Origin: Paracoccaceae bacterium
Lineage (GTDB): Bacteria; Pseudomonadota; Alphaproteobacteria; Rhodobacterales; Rhodobacteraceae
Direction: 5' to 3'
Assembly: GCA_030148005.1 (NCBI GenBank)
Contig: JASBUI010000018.1
Span: 102,391-166,390, forward strand
Length of the DNA: 64,000 nucleotides
This document shows positions 34,356 to 43,976 of this stretch, piece by piece (within the stretch, counting starts at the first letter, position 1; each line of letters starts with the position of its first letter). A program made the translations under genes and the position numbers. The notes under the pieces were generated by a model. It worked only from the letters and a program-made list of their open reading frames with translations. It had not been told where the DNA came from and did not search any database.

Positions 34356-35001
34356 AAGGCGCAATCGTCGCCCGATCTGGAAGGTGATCGTCGAAGCACT
34401 TTGGCCAAAGGGCGGCTGGGCGCGTGCCTTTTCCTATGTAAAACACAGGGTTCGCCGTCTGCCCGATCCGCCGCACCGCATCGCGCGCGGCATCTTTGCC
34501 GGCATTTTTACGACCTTCACACCTTTCTACGGGCTGCATTTTTTCGTGGCCGGCCTTATCGCATTCGTGATGCGCGGCAACATCCTTGCCGCCCTTCTGG
34601 CAACCTTCTTTGGCAATCCGCTGACGTATGTTCCCATCGGGCTTATCTCGCTCAAGACGGGTCACTTCCTTTTGGGAACAGAGTTCGACCAGAGGGTTGA
34701 AAAGTCACTGATCGCGAACTTCCGCGACGCCGGACAGGACCTCTTCAACAACTTCATGGCGATCTTCACCGACAAGACGGCGAACTGGTCCGGGCTTGAA
34801 CAGTTCTGGCATGAGGTCTTTTTCCCCTACCTCGTCGGCGGCATCATTCCGGGCCTTATCGCAGGTACGATCGCCTATTACCTTTCAGTGCCCGTAATTT
34901 CCGCCTATCAAAATCGACGAAAAGGCCGTCTGAAAAAGAAACTGGCCGAATTACGCAAAAAAAAGCCAAAGCCCGCGGACGAGAATTCAAACAAGCTCTG
35001 A
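34348..35001 (+). CDS. DUF2062 domain membrane protein
   Basis: The 217-residue protein has a basic N-terminus (FKRRNRRP), then membrane segments ([43 protein letters not shown], and a segment near [22 protein letters not shown]) and a Lys-rich C-terminal tail. This is the DUF2062 pattern. The start is GTG at 34348, 8 nt inside rel, with AAGGATCAG upstream; a longer frame is unlikely. The role is unknown, though the position between rel and pdxJ is conserved in the group. Confidence 0.88.
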   Translation: MFKRRNRRPIWKVIVEALWPKGGWARAFSYVKHRVRRLPDPPHRIARGIFAGIFTTFTPFYGLHFFVAGLIAFVMRGNILAALLATFFGNPLTYVPIGLISLKTGHFLLGTEFDQRVEKSLIANFRDAGQDLFNNFMAIFTDKTANWSGLEQFWHEVFFPYLVGGIIPGLIAGTIAYYLSVPVISAYQNRRKGRLKKKLAELRKKKPKPADENSNKL

Positions 35002-35027
35002 CGCGGCACCCGAAGAAGGAGACCGAT

Positions 35028-35777
35028 GTGACCGAAACATTTCCCCTGCGTCTAGGCGTCAACATCGATCATGTCGCGACCGTTCGAAATGCCCGCGGAA
35101 GCCAGTACCCCGACCCCCTTCGCGCGGCCAAGCTGGCCGAAGAGGCAGGCGCCGATGGCATCACCGCACACCTGCGCGAGGATCGCAGGCACATCTCGGA
35201 CGCCGACATCGATGCCCTGATGGACACGCTGACGGTGCCATTGAACTTTGAGATGGCGGCAACGGACGAGATGCAGGCAATCGCCCTGCGCCACAAACCC
35301 CACGCGGTTTGCATCGTTCCCGAAAAACGCGAAGAGCGTACGACCGAAGGGGGCCTTGAAGTTGCCCGCGAAGAAAACCGGCTTGCGCATTTCATCGCGC
35401 CGCTTGCCGATGCCGGGTGCCGGGTTTCCATTTTCATCGCGGCCGATCCGCGCCAGATCGAGGCGGCCCACCGTATCGGCGCCCCGGTGATCGAATTGCA
35501 CACCGGCGCCTATTGCGACGCTCATGCCGAGGGACGCTTTGAAGAACGCGATGCCGAACTTGAGCGCCTGCGCCAGATGTCCGCCTTTGCCCATTCGCTG
35601 GGGCTTGAGGTGCACGCAGGTCACGGGCTGACCTATGACACCGTCAAACCGATTGCCGCCTTCCCCGAAGTGCGAGAGCTGAACATCGGGCACTTCCTGA
35701 TTGGCGAGGCGATCTTTCAGGGGCTGGAGCCCGCGATCCGAAAGATGCGCAAGCTGATGGATGAGGCCCGCGAATGA
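35028..35777 (+). CDS. pdxJ: Pyridoxine 5'-phosphate synthase (PdxJ)
   Basis: PdxJ condenses 1-deoxyxylulose 5-phosphate with 3-amino-2-oxopropyl phosphate to pyridoxine 5'-phosphate. The 249-residue TIM barrel begins [18 protein letters not shown] and contains [41 protein letters not shown] and [12 protein letters not shown]. The start is GTG (35028) after AGAAGGAGA; the ATG two bases upstream is out of frame and hits a stop at once. Confidence 0.97.
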   Translation: MTETFPLRLGVNIDHVATVRNARGSQYPDPLRAAKLAEEAGADGITAHLREDRRHISDADIDALMDTLTVPLNFEMAATDEMQAIALRHKPHAVCIVPEKREERTTEGGLEVAREENRLAHFIAPLADAGCRVSIFIAADPRQIEAAHRIGAPVIELHTGAYCDAHAEGRFEERDAELERLRQMSAFAHSLGLEVHAGHGLTYDTVKPIAAFPEVRELNIGHFLIGEAIFQGLEPAIRKMRKLMDEARE

Positions 35778-36397
35778 GCGGGATCGAACTTGGGCTGATC
35801 TGGCTTGGCTGGGTCCTTGCTGGCGGATCGCCGGGGCCAGCCACACTGGGTATTTCCGGGACCGCAATGAACAAGGGGCGCGTTCAGGCCCTGGCCTTTG
35901 CATGTGGCATTCTGGCGGGTAGCGCCTTTTGGGGCGTCGCCGCGGCCGTCGGGTTGGGCGCCCTGATGTTGGCCAATGCTTGGGCCTTCTGGGCGCTTAA
36001 GTACATCGGCGCCGCATATCTTCTGTTCCTTGCGTTCAAGTCACTTAAATCAGCTTTCTCCAACCGGCCCCTGAAAGATGGTTCCGTCGCGCGTGGAACC
36101 CTGCGCGCCGCTTTCGTCAAAGGCGCGCTTATCCATCTCACCAATCCCAAGGCCATTCTGTCGTGGGGCGCAATCTATTCGATTGCCCTGCCGGTCGAGG
36201 CACCGGCATCCCAGATCGCGACCCTTTTTGTCTTTCTCTTCTCTGGTTCGATCCTGGTGTTCATCGGCTATGCCTTTCTTTTCTCCACACCGCGCGCGGT
36301 GCGCATCTATCGCGCGGCGCGGCGCTGGTTTGAATTAGGCTTTGCCGGGCTATTCGGTCTGGCCAGTCTCAAGATACTGACGGTGCAGTTGCGATGA
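35774..36397 (+). CDS. LysE/RhtB family exporter
   Basis: This 207-residue membrane protein has about six helices and the family motif [12 protein letters not shown] near residue 18. LysE/RhtB proteins export amino acids or related metabolites. The ATG overlaps pdxJ by 4 nt and the stop overlaps acpS by 4 nt, so it is embedded in the operon. The substrate is unknown. A second member of the family is encoded at 40814-41407 on the other strand. Confidence 0.9.
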   Translation: MSGIELGLIWLGWVLAGGSPGPATLGISGTAMNKGRVQALAFACGILAGSAFWGVAAAVGLGALMLANAWAFWALKYIGAAYLLFLAFKSLKSAFSNRPLKDGSVARGTLRAAFVKGALIHLTNPKAILSWGAIYSIALPVEAPASQIATLFVFLFSGSILVFIGYAFLFSTPRAVRIYRAARRWFELGFAGLFGLASLKILTVQLR

Positions 36398-36822
36398 TCC
36401 TTGGCGTGGGCACCGACCTTGCAAATATAGAGCGTATTCAGAGGACGCTTGACCGCTTTGGCGACCGCTTTCGCAACCGGGTCTTCACCGAAACCGAACA
36501 GCGCAAGTCAGAGGCGCGCAAGGATGTGGCCGGAACCTACGCCAAGCGCTGGGCCGCCAAAGAGGCTTGTTCCAAGGCGCTGGGCACCGGCCTGCGGATG
36601 GGGATCGCTTGGAAGGACATGGCCGTCAGCAACCTGCAAAGCGGACAGCCCGTGATGAAGGTCACCGGATGGGCCGCCGAGCGGCTGAAAGACATGACCC
36701 CTGAAGATCACGAAGCAATTATTCACGTCACCCTGACGGATGATCACCCCTGGGCCCAGGCATTTGTCGTGATAGAGGCCCGGCCCCTGAACTTGACACC
36801 GCAACCTCGGCGCATCATGTAG
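36394..36822 (+). CDS. acpS: Holo-[acyl-carrier-protein] synthase
   Basis: AcpS moves 4'-phosphopantetheine from CoA to acyl carrier protein. The 142-residue protein begins [16 protein letters not shown] (metal-binding Asp) and has NRVFTETEQ and [17 protein letters not shown] (Glu and Lys of the active site). The start overlaps the LysE gene by 4 nt. It leads into lepB after 26 nt, as in many Rhodobacterales genomes. Confidence 0.96.
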   Translation: MILGVGTDLANIERIQRTLDRFGDRFRNRVFTETEQRKSEARKDVAGTYAKRWAAKEACSKALGTGLRMGIAWKDMAVSNLQSGQPVMKVTGWAAERLKDMTPEDHEAIIHVTLTDDHPWAQAFVVIEARPLNLTPQPRRIM

Positions 36823-36848
36823 CGCCAGACCCAATCGGCGAGGATTAA

Positions 36849-37634
36849 ATGGCCACTAAGGCAGAGAAACAGGACGGCATTTTCGAAACCGTCAAGACAA
36901 TCGTTTACGCACTTCTGATCGCGGGCGTTTTTCGCACCCTCTTTTTTCAGCCGTTCTGGATCCCTTCAGCTTCCATGAAGGACACGCTGCTTGTTGGTGA
37001 CTTTCTGTTCGTCAACAAGATGGCCTATGGCTATTCGCAGGTCAGCTGCCCGTTCTCGATCTGCCCCATCTCGGGCCGCATCTGGGCCAGTGAACCCAAG
37101 CGCGGCGATGTGGTGGTGTTTCGCCATCCGGTCAACGGACAGGATTTTATCAAGCGGCTGATCGGTCTGCCGGGTGACAAGATCCAGGTGACGGGCGGCG
37201 TTCTGCAGATCAACGGCAAGCCGGTCGAGGTTAAGCCAGACGGCGTCTTTACCGAGATTTATGACCGTCAGGGTCCGGTCGGAAACTATCCGCAGTGCGC
37301 TAATGCCCCCGTGGGGATAGGCGGCGTCTGCGAAAAGCCCAAGTTCATTGAAACCCTTCCCAACGGTGTCAGCCACTCGATCCTGGAGATCGGGCCGCGC
37401 CGAACCGATGACACCCCGGTCTTTACGGTCCCCGAAGGCGAGTTTTTCTTCATGGGTGACAACCGCGACAATTCCACCGACAGCCGTGTGCCGCAGGCCG
37501 CGGGCGGTGTGGGTTTCGTACCCTTTGAGAACTTGATCGGGCGCGCGGACCGGATCATGTTTTCCTCTGCCGGCCGGTCGCTCTTGTACTTCTGGACGTG
37601 GCGCAGTGATCGCTTCTTCAAGAGGGTCGAGTGA
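36849..37634 (+). CDS. lepB: Signal peptidase I
   Basis: LepB cleaves signal peptides of exported proteins in the inner membrane. The 261-residue protein has one N-terminal transmembrane helix (residues about 15-35), the Ser in [10 protein letters not shown] (Ser42 by my count) and the Lys in [11 protein letters not shown] (Lys102), and the box [16 protein letters not shown]. The end overlaps rnc by 4 nt. Confidence 0.97.
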   Translation: MATKAEKQDGIFETVKTIVYALLIAGVFRTLFFQPFWIPSASMKDTLLVGDFLFVNKMAYGYSQVSCPFSICPISGRIWASEPKRGDVVVFRHPVNGQDFIKRLIGLPGDKIQVTGGVLQINGKPVEVKPDGVFTEIYDRQGPVGNYPQCANAPVGIGGVCEKPKFIETLPNGVSHSILEIGPRRTDDTPVFTVPEGEFFFMGDNRDNSTDSRVPQAAGGVGFVPFENLIGRADRIMFSSAGRSLLYFWTWRSDRFFKRVE

Positions 37635-38311
37635 AACTTTCAACAGAGCTTCGGGATTTTTCCAAAAGGATCGGCTATAGTTTCAACGCGCCAGAGCTTT
37701 TGATCCGTTCCCTGACGCATGCCTCGATGTCCTCGCCGACAAGGGACAACAACGAACGGCTGGAATTTCTAGGAGACCGGGTTCTGGGGCTGGTCATGGC
37801 CGAAGCGCTGCTAAGCCGCGACAAGCGTGCCAGTGAGGGCCAGCTTGCCCCGCAGTTCAACGCTCTGGTCCGCAAAGAGACCTGCGCCGAGGTTGCGCGT
37901 GAATTTGAGCTTGGGCTTGTCCTGAAACTCGGCCGGTCGGAAATGAAATCAGGCGGGCGGCGCAAGGATGCGCTCCTTGCCGACGCGATGGAGGCGGTGA
38001 TCGCCGCGGTCTATCAGGACGGCGGATTTGAACCGGCCCGCGCCTTGGTCCTGCGGCTTTGGGGCAAGCGTATCAACGAGGTCGAGGCGGATGCGCGCGA
38101 TGCCAAGACATCGCTACAGGAATGGGCACAGGCGCGCGGACAAGTGGCGCCGGAATACATCGAGATCAAGCGCGAAGGCCCTGACCACGCGCCGGTCTTT
38201 ACCATTGAGGCGCGCCTGAAGGACGGGCGCCGCGAAACTGCGGTTGCGCCATCGAAACGCCAAGCTGAACAGGCCGCTGCAAAGGCCCTGTTGGAGAGAG
38301 TGAATGAGTGA
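37631..38311 (+). CDS. rnc: Ribonuclease III
   Basis: RNase III cuts double-stranded RNA in rRNA and mRNA processing. The 226-residue protein has the signature [20 protein letters not shown], the second acidic cluster [17 protein letters not shown], and a C-terminal double-stranded RNA-binding domain ([18 protein letters not shown]...AAAKALLE). The start is GTG (37631), overlapping lepB. The end overlaps era by 8 nt. Confidence 0.97.
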   Translation: MKLSTELRDFSKRIGYSFNAPELLIRSLTHASMSSPTRDNNERLEFLGDRVLGLVMAEALLSRDKRASEGQLAPQFNALVRKETCAEVAREFELGLVLKLGRSEMKSGGRRKDALLADAMEAVIAAVYQDGGFEPARALVLRLWGKRINEVEADARDAKTSLQEWAQARGQVAPEYIEIKREGPDHAPVFTIEARLKDGRRETAVAPSKRQAEQAAAKALLERVNE

Positions 38312-39212
38312 AACCCGTGCAGGCTTTGTCGCGCTGATCGGTGAACCGAATGCCGGCAAGTCAACGCTGTTGAACCGGATGGTCGGGGCCAAGGTGTCTA
38401 TTGTCACCCACAAGGTTCAGACAACGCGCGCGCGCATCCGCGGCGTGGCCATTGCGGGACCGGCACAGATTGTCTTTGTCGACACGCCGGGCCTTTTTCG
38501 CCCGCGCCGCCGGCTTGACCGCGCCATGGTCGCCGCCGCATGGGGCGGGGCGGCGGATGCCGATATCGTCGTTCTGATGGTAGAAGCGCATCGCGGCATG
38601 ACCGACGGTGTTCAGAAGATCATCGAAAGCCTTGGCGAACGCACCGATGGCCGCCCGGTCGCTCTGGCTATCAACAAGATCGACCGCGTCGAAAGCAAGG
38701 TTCTGCTTGGGCTGGCCGACAAGTTGAACAAGGCTTTTGCCTTTGAACACACCTTCATGATCTCGGCCGAAAAGGGGTTTGGGGTCGAGGATTTGAAAAC
38801 ATGGCTGGCCGGGCGTCTGCCCGAAGGGCCATGGCTTTACCCCGAAGATCAGATCGCCGATTTGCCGATGCGGATGATCGCGGCGGAAATGACGCGCGAA
38901 AAGCTGACGCTCCGGCTGCATCAGGAACTTCCCTACCAGCTGACGGTTGAAACCGAAAACTGGGAAGATCAGCCTGACGGCTCTGCGCGGATCGAACAGA
39001 TCATCTATGTCGCGCGCGACGGCCATAAGGGCATCATCCTTGGCAAGAAGGGCGAGACGATCAAGGCCGTAGGACAGGCCGCCCGCGCCGAGCTGGAAGA
39101 GTTTCTGGGCCGCAAGGTTCACCTGTTCACCCAAGTCAAAGTCCGCACCGGGTGGCTGGACGAAGCCGAAAGATACTCGGAAATGGGCCTTAACTTTTCG
39201 GATGGTGCGTGA
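38304..39212 (+). CDS. era: GTPase Era
   Basis: Era is an essential GTPase acting in 30S ribosome maturation. The 302-residue protein has G1 [13 protein letters not shown]3 DTPG, G4 NKID and a C-terminal KH domain ([22 protein letters not shown]). It follows rnc as in many bacteria, and its end overlaps the DUF1491 gene by 4 nt. Confidence 0.97.
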   Translation: MSETRAGFVALIGEPNAGKSTLLNRMVGAKVSIVTHKVQTTRARIRGVAIAGPAQIVFVDTPGLFRPRRRLDRAMVAAAWGGAADADIVVLMVEAHRGMTDGVQKIIESLGERTDGRPVALAINKIDRVESKVLLGLADKLNKAFAFEHTFMISAEKGFGVEDLKTWLAGRLPEGPWLYPEDQIADLPMRMIAAEMTREKLTLRLHQELPYQLTVETENWEDQPDGSARIEQIIYVARDGHKGIILGKKGETIKAVGQAARAELEEFLGRKVHLFTQVKVRTGWLDEAERYSEMGLNFSDGA

Positions 39213-39541
39213 GCAGGCTAACCTCAGATTTCTGGGTCGCAGCCTATAGGGCGCGCCTTGCTGCGCTGAACATCCCTGTCTACATCTCGGCAAAGGGCGA
39301 TGCCACTGCGGGCGCGGTTCTGGTCAAACTTTGCACGCTCGACGGCAAGGCCTGTGTCTATCACCGCAGGCTGGATCTGATGAGCGGCGCGCGCGCTTGG
39401 GATGTCCTGATTGAGGGCACCGAAGAGGAATGCGACGCCTCTATCCAGAAACAGCGCGGCTTTGATCCCGACCTTTGGGTCGTCGAGGTCGAAGACCGGC
39501 AGGGCCGGCACTGTCTGGGCGAAGAGGGCCTTTCGGGTTAA
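39209..39541 (+). CDS. DUF1491 family protein
   Basis: This 110-residue cytoplasmic protein is of the DUF1491 family, common in Alphaproteobacteria between era and recO. The pattern [26 protein letters not shown] followed by GAVLVKL and [16 protein letters not shown] is typical. Function is unknown. The start is GTG (39209), overlapping era by 4 nt. Confidence 0.88.
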   Translation: MSRLTSDFWVAAYRARLAALNIPVYISAKGDATAGAVLVKLCTLDGKACVYHRRLDLMSGARAWDVLIEGTEEECDASIQKQRGFDPDLWVVEVEDRQGRHCLGEEGLSG

Positions 39542-39590
39542 GAACGACGTGCCCCGGCGGGAAATTTGCCGGGAATTGAAGGGGTGCATT

Positions 39591-40316
39591 TTGGACTGGC
39601 GAGATCAAGGAGCGCTTTTGTCCGTGCGCCGACACGGCGAAACCTCATCGATAATCGAAGTTTTTACTCAGGCGCACGGCCGCCATTTGGGCGTTGTTCG
39701 CGGCGGCGCATCGCGCAAGATCGCCCCGATCCTGCAACCGGGCGCGCAACTGGATCTGACGTGGCGCGCGCGGCTGGACGAACATATCGGCAGCTACACG
39801 GTTGAGCCGGTCAAAAGCCGGGCCTCGGCGGTGATGGGCGACCGGCTGGCACTTGCGGGCCTTAACGCAATCACCGGCCTTCTGGCCTTTGTCCTGCCAG
39901 AGCGTGAAGCCCACCCCGATCTATACGCTCAATCGATCGCGCTTTTGGACATGCTGGGCAATGACCCCTTGTGGAGCTACGCCTATTTGCGCTGGGAAAT
40001 GGCTCTTCTTGAGGAAACGGGTTTCGGGCTGGACCTGTCGTGCTGCGCTGTGACCGGGGCAACGGCAGAGCTGATCTTTATCTCGCCCAAAACGGGCAGG
40101 GCGGTATCGAAGGCGGGTGCCGGCGATTGGGCCGAACGGCTTTTGCCGCTTGCGCCCGCGCTTTTGGGGCAGGGCAGCGCCGACCATTCAGAGGTGGCTG
40201 AGGGCCTGAAAGCCACGGGATACTTTCTGGAACACCATCTGGCGCCGTCGCTGGGGGACAAACCCCTGCCGCCCGCGCGCCAGAGGTTTGCAGAGATGCT
40301 GGCGCGAAAGGGCTAG
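39591..40316 (+). CDS. recO: DNA repair protein RecO
   Basis: RecO works with RecR in loading RecA onto SSB-coated DNA. The 241-residue protein starts at TTG 39591 ([18 protein letters not shown]), with AAGGGG 8 nt upstream. The longer frame would run into DUF1491 and does not match homologues. The N-terminal OB-fold is followed by a helical region with CCAVTG, part of the zinc-binding area, and the C-terminal YFLEHHLAP. It closes the rnc-era-DUF1491-recO group. Confidence 0.93.
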   Translation: MDWRDQGALLSVRRHGETSSIIEVFTQAHGRHLGVVRGGASRKIAPILQPGAQLDLTWRARLDEHIGSYTVEPVKSRASAVMGDRLALAGLNAITGLLAFVLPEREAHPDLYAQSIALLDMLGNDPLWSYAYLRWEMALLEETGFGLDLSCCAVTGATAELIFISPKTGRAVSKAGAGDWAERLLPLAPALLGQGSADHSEVAEGLKATGYFLEHHLAPSLGDKPLPPARQRFAEMLARKG

Positions 40317-40360
40317 GCCCTTGGCCGCGTCCCAACCTTTGGCCTTGCGCCTGCTCTGCG

Positions 40361-40750
40361 TCAGTTCGCGGCCTCAAAGACCATCTCACGCCCAACGTCA
40401 TTGGTCAGAATAAGCGTCGGGCCCGAAACCTCGGCAAAGTTCATCCCCGCCAGCGCATCCAGAAACATCTGTTCCTGCCGCAGGCTTGGGCAGGCACGCT
40501 CGGTCACGGTGAGGTCGGCCAGTTCAAACCAGGGATAGGGCGTGGCAAGGCGGGCGCTGTAGATGTTGCAGGGGCCTTCGCCGGTGACCTTTTGCGCTTC
40601 GGCAAATTGGATCGTTGCGCGAAAAGAAAAGGCGCCATGGTCGATCTCGGTCAGCCGATAGACGGCAAGTGGGTTGGCATAGGCCGAAGCCGTCTCATCC
40701 GGCTGGCACGCAGCAAGGAAAAGGGGAAGGGCAAGGAACAATCGCAGCAT
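40361..40750 (-). CDS. META-domain lipoprotein
   Basis: The 129-residue precursor has a signal peptide ending in LFLAAC, a lipobox. The remainder resembles the META/HslJ domain: YRLTEIDHGAFSFRATIQF, then GEGPCNIYSARL, and the C-terminal NFAEVSGPTLILTN. Such proteins are envelope proteins of uncertain function, in some bacteria tied to novobiocin resistance and heat response. The ATG at 40750 is chosen over one 12 nt upstream. It lies between recO and a LysE-type gene on the opposite strand. Confidence 0.82.
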   Translation of the reverse strand: MLRLFLALPLFLAACQPDETASAYANPLAVYRLTEIDHGAFSFRATIQFAEAQKVTGEGPCNIYSARLATPYPWFELADLTVTERACPSLRQEQMFLDALAGMNFAEVSGPTLILTNDVGREMVFEAAN

Positions 40751-40813
40751 GGTGCGGGGCACCCAGAGAATGTGAAGTGTCCCGCCAATGGTGCCACATC
40801 AGGGCGCACGACG

Positions 40814-41407
40814 CTAGCGCAGCGCCGAAAGTCCGGCAAGGATCACAACCAAAAGCATCGATCCGGCCATGGCAAAGTTGATGCGCCGCTGGATGTGCGG
40901 CTCAAGCTCCATCTTTTTCAGCGCCCCGCCCGCCCAGAGCCATACCAGATGGATCGGTATCCAGATTAGGTTCATGACGATGAACTTCCAAAAGATCTCG
41001 GCCGTCAGCGCGTTCTCCCAGATCGGAAAACCGGAAAAGAAACTGGTGTTCACCGCATAGGCTTTGGGATTGATGGCCTGAAGCATCACGCCGGCAAGGA
41101 CGCCAGGCTGGGCATGCGCCGCGATAAAGGCCAGCTTGGCACCAGCGAAAGCGATGCGCAGCGCGAGGTACAGAAGATAGGCGGTCGAGGCGACGAAAAG
41201 CAGGGTCCGTATCAACGGATCGGCAAGGATCAAGGCGGCAATGCCGCTGACCACCGCAAGCGCCACAAGGTTGCTTCCCAGAAACAGCCCAAAGAGATAG
41301 CGCAAGCCGGCGCGAAACCCAAAAGCAGCCCCGACACCCGCGGCCGAAAGAACCCCCGGTCCGGGCGTGATAATCAGGAAAAACACGGCGGCGGCAAATG
41401 TAAGCAT
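40814..41407 (-). CDS. LysE/RhtB family exporter
   Basis: This 197-residue membrane protein has the family motif IITPGPGVLSAAGVG near residue 13 and about six helices, the last near the C-terminus (INFAMAGSMLLVVILAGL). It may export an amino acid or small metabolite; the substrate is unknown. It shares only family-level similarity with the LysE gene at 35774. Confidence 0.9.
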   Translation of the reverse strand: MLTFAAAVFFLIITPGPGVLSAAGVGAAFGFRAGLRYLFGLFLGSNLVALAVVSGIAALILADPLIRTLLFVASTAYLLYLALRIAFAGAKLAFIAAHAQPGVLAGVMLQAINPKAYAVNTSFFSGFPIWENALTAEIFWKFIVMNLIWIPIHLVWLWAGGALKKMELEPHIQRRINFAMAGSMLLVVILAGLSALR

Positions 41408-41542
41408 GCCGTGACAAAGCCCGCCTGTGTCGCGGCGTCAACACAATAGTCCCGTCGCACGTCCAAGTTTGACCATGCCGAACCAAGCTATTGTTGCACC
41501 GCTTTTTTTCCATAAAGTCCTTGGTGAAAACGGAGGGACAGT

Positions 41543-42052
41543 ATGAAAGTTATCGCAGCACTGGCATTTATGGCCTTTGCCACACCACTTTACGCGCAAT
41601 CAAACATTGGCGACTTTTGGATGCAGTTCACCACCAAGTGGAAGGGTGAAAATCAGTGCCTTGACGTGATCCGCAGCGGGCCTCAGAAAAACAAGCTTCG
41701 AATGAAATCCTGTGGCCGTGCAACAAGCCAGCAATGGCGCCTGCAGCCTATCGACGGGGCAAAGTACCGCTTAATCAATCGCAAGATGGGAAGCGGGATG
41801 TGCGTCGACATCTTCAATGGCGGATCGTCCAACAATGAAACCGAAATGCGCGCCTGCGACAACTACACCGGTCAGTACTGGTCCTTTCGCAAGGATGGCG
41901 ACTGGCATCGTCTGACAACGCGGTTCCGCGGGCCGCACATGTGTCTTGATCTCTTCAACGGCGGCCCCAAGGATTTGCAGCCGCAGTTGCGTGAATGCGC
42001 CCGGTACACAGGGCAATTCTGGTCCTACCGGGCTGTTGGCCGGGTGAACTGA
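41543..42052 (+). CDS. Secreted ricin-type beta-trefoil lectin (169 aa)
   Basis: The protein has a signal peptide (MKVIAALAFMAFATPLYAQ) and then a single ricin-B-type beta-trefoil domain. Three repeats, each closing with a QxW motif, can be read: TSQQWRL, TGQYWSF and TGQFWSY. Carbohydrate contacts are likely in CLDVIRSG, CVDIFNGG and CLDLFNGG. Such domains bind sugars and may attach to a polysaccharide. There is no second domain, so the protein would be a pure binder. A terminator follows. Confidence 0.88.
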   Translation: MKVIAALAFMAFATPLYAQSNIGDFWMQFTTKWKGENQCLDVIRSGPQKNKLRMKSCGRATSQQWRLQPIDGAKYRLINRKMGSGMCVDIFNGGSSNNETEMRACDNYTGQYWSFRKDGDWHRLTTRFRGPHMCLDLFNGGPKDLQPQLRECARYTGQFWSYRAVGRVN

Positions 42053-42098
42053 TCCAAAGGTTTGCCCGCAGCGACCGTTGCGGCCAACTGAAACGATA

Positions 42099-42125
42099 AA
42101 GGGCGGCGCGTGATGCGCCGCCCTT
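42099..42125. terminator. Bidirectional terminator between lectin and acyl-CoA dehydrogenase
   Basis: AAGGGCGGCGC (42099-42109) and GCGCCGCCCTT (42115-42125) form a perfect 11-bp stem with a GTGAT loop between two convergent genes. Short A and T runs flank it on both sides, so it can serve both strands. Confidence 0.8.
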
Positions 42126-42144
42126 CTACCGATGCTTCGGCAAC

Positions 42145-43830
42145 TTAGCCCAGAAGGCGACGCGCGATCACTTGGGCCTGAATTTCGGCGGCCCCTTCAA
42201 AGATCGACAGGATGCGCGCATCGCAAAGGATGCGGCTGATCTTGTATTCCAGCGCAATGCCGTTCCCGCCGTGAATCTGAAGCCCGTTGTCAGCCGCCGC
42301 CCATGCCACGCGCGCGCCCAAAAGCTTGGCCATCCCCGCTTCAAGGTCACAGCGGCGGCCCTCGTCCTTTTCACGGGCCGAGAAATAGGTCAGTTGCCGC
42401 GCGATCATGATCTCGACCGCCATCATGGCCAGTTTGCTGGCAACACGCGGAAAAGCGATAAGGCTTTTGCCGAACTGCTTGCGGTCTTCGGCATATTGCA
42501 GCGACACATCCAGCGCCGACTGCGCCACGCCAATCGCCCGCGCCGCGGTCTGAATGCGTGCGCTTTCGAAGGTCTGCATGAGTTGCTTGAAACCCTGCCC
42601 CTCGGCGCCGCCAAGAAGGTTCTCACCCTTGACCGCGAAATTGTCGAAGCCAAGTTCGTACTCTTTCATCCCGCGGTAACCCAGCACCTCAATCTCGCCG
42701 CCGGTCATGCCGGGTGTGGGAAAGGGCGCCTCGTCAGTGCCGGGCGTCTTTTCGGCAAGGAACATCGACAGCCCGCGATAATCGGTCGTTTCGGGGTCGG
42801 TGCGTGCCAGCAGGGTCATCACATGGGTGCGGGCCGCGTGGGTGATCCATGTCTTGTTGCCGGTCACCCGGTAGTCATCGCCATCCTTAACCGCGCGGGT
42901 GCGCAAACTGCCCAGATCGGACCCTGTGTTGGGCTCTGTAAACACCGCCGTTGGCAGCGTTTCAGCGCTGGCCAGCCGGGGCAGCCATTTTTCCTTTTGC
43001 GCGTCCGTGCCGCCACAAAGGATCAACTCGGCCGCAATCTCTGAGCGCGTGCCAAGTGAGCCAACACCGATGTAACCGCGGCTAAGCTCTTCGGAGACCA
43101 CGACCATCGACGCTTTGGACAGGCCAAAGCCGCCAAACTCTTCCGGGATCGTCAGGCCAAAGACACCCATCTCGGCCAGATCCTCGATGATTTCCATCGG
43201 GATCAATTCGTCCTTGAGGTGCCAGTCATGGGCGTGCGGCTCTACCCGCTCGACCGCAAAACGGCGGAACTGCTCTCGGATCATTTCCAACTCTTCGTCC
43301 AGCCCGCTGGCCCCAAAGGCAATACCCCCGGCCTGTTGCTGCATCAGTTCGACCAGCCGCATCCGCGCCTTTTGTGTGTTGCCCGAGGCAAGAAGGCTTG
43401 CGCTTGCCGGATCGGTTGCTTCGGCCAACTCGCCCGGTGTCAGTCCAAGTTCGGCGGGGCGAAGCATTTCGGTCTGGCTCATCGGGATGCCGCCGTGGAT
43501 CTGGGCAAGGTATTCGCCAAAGGCAATCTGGTGGATCAGTTGCTCTATCTCTCCAAGCCGGTCTTCGGCGGCAAGCCTTTCGGCCCAGCCCTGCATCTGG
43601 CGCAGCGCCTCTTCGTAGGTTGCAAGCCACGCAAGGCCATGGGCCGCCGTCTGGTGAAGCTCAAGCGCCTCGGCCGAAACTTTGCCGCCCGGCGCAACCA
43701 ACGCACCGACCCGCGCTTTGGCCAGATCAACAATGCGGTGCACGCTGACAAGCGCATCGCCGGTCAGGCCCAGAAGGTCGGGCAGAATTATCGATGTCAT
43801 TTCGTTCATGTCCTGTCCGTCATGCGGCAT
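42145..43830 (-). CDS. mcd: Acyl-CoA dehydrogenase, probable (2S)-methylsuccinyl-CoA dehydrogenase
   Basis: This is a 561-residue FAD-dependent acyl-CoA dehydrogenase with an N-terminal extension of about 170 residues ahead of the ordinary ACAD fold. The core shows AVFTEPNTGSDLGSLRTRA, TGNKTWITHAAR and the C-terminal LQIHGGNGIALEYKISRILCDARIL. The extension and the size match the methylsuccinyl-CoA dehydrogenase of the ethylmalonyl-CoA pathway in Rhodobacterales. That is the basis of the name, so the substrate is inferred. The start at 43830 has GGAG 7 nt ahead; 43809 and 43800 are alternatives. Electrons would go to the ETF encoded near 55 kb. Confidence 0.85.
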   Translation of the reverse strand: MPHDGQDMNEMTSIILPDLLGLTGDALVSVHRIVDLAKARVGALVAPGGKVSAEALELHQTAAHGLAWLATYEEALRQMQGWAERLAAEDRLGEIEQLIHQIAFGEYLAQIHGGIPMSQTEMLRPAELGLTPGELAEATDPASASLLASGNTQKARMRLVELMQQQAGGIAFGASGLDEELEMIREQFRRFAVERVEPHAHDWHLKDELIPMEIIEDLAEMGVFGLTIPEEFGGFGLSKASMVVVSEELSRGYIGVGSLGTRSEIAAELILCGGTDAQKEKWLPRLASAETLPTAVFTEPNTGSDLGSLRTRAVKDGDDYRVTGNKTWITHAARTHVMTLLARTDPETTDYRGLSMFLAEKTPGTDEAPFPTPGMTGGEIEVLGYRGMKEYELGFDNFAVKGENLLGGAEGQGFKQLMQTFESARIQTAARAIGVAQSALDVSLQYAEDRKQFGKSLIAFPRVASKLAMMAVEIMIARQLTYFSAREKDEGRRCDLEAGMAKLLGARVAWAAADNGLQIHGGNGIALEYKISRILCDARILSIFEGAAEIQAQVIARRLLG

Positions 43831-43867
43831 GTCAAAGCTCCGATGCAAGGTCCTTGCCGATGTAATC

Positions 43868-43924
43868 ACTTTGCAGGTGCAGCGCAATAAAAATGCGTGG
43901 GAAAGGCCAAAAGTGAAGCAAAGT
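43868..43924. promoter_or_regulatory. Inverted repeat in the mcd/TauE intergenic region
   Basis: ACTTTGC (43868-43874) and GCAAAGT (43918-43924) are inverted repeats 43 nt apart, and further TGCA and GCAA half-sites lie between them. The TTTGC/GCAAA pattern resembles operators of RamB/ScfR-type regulators of acyl-CoA metabolism, but this is pattern-matching only. Confidence 0.3.
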
Positions 43925-43976
43925 AACAACTAGAAAACAAGGTGTTCGCCCGGCAAATAAGCGATATGACCGAGAC

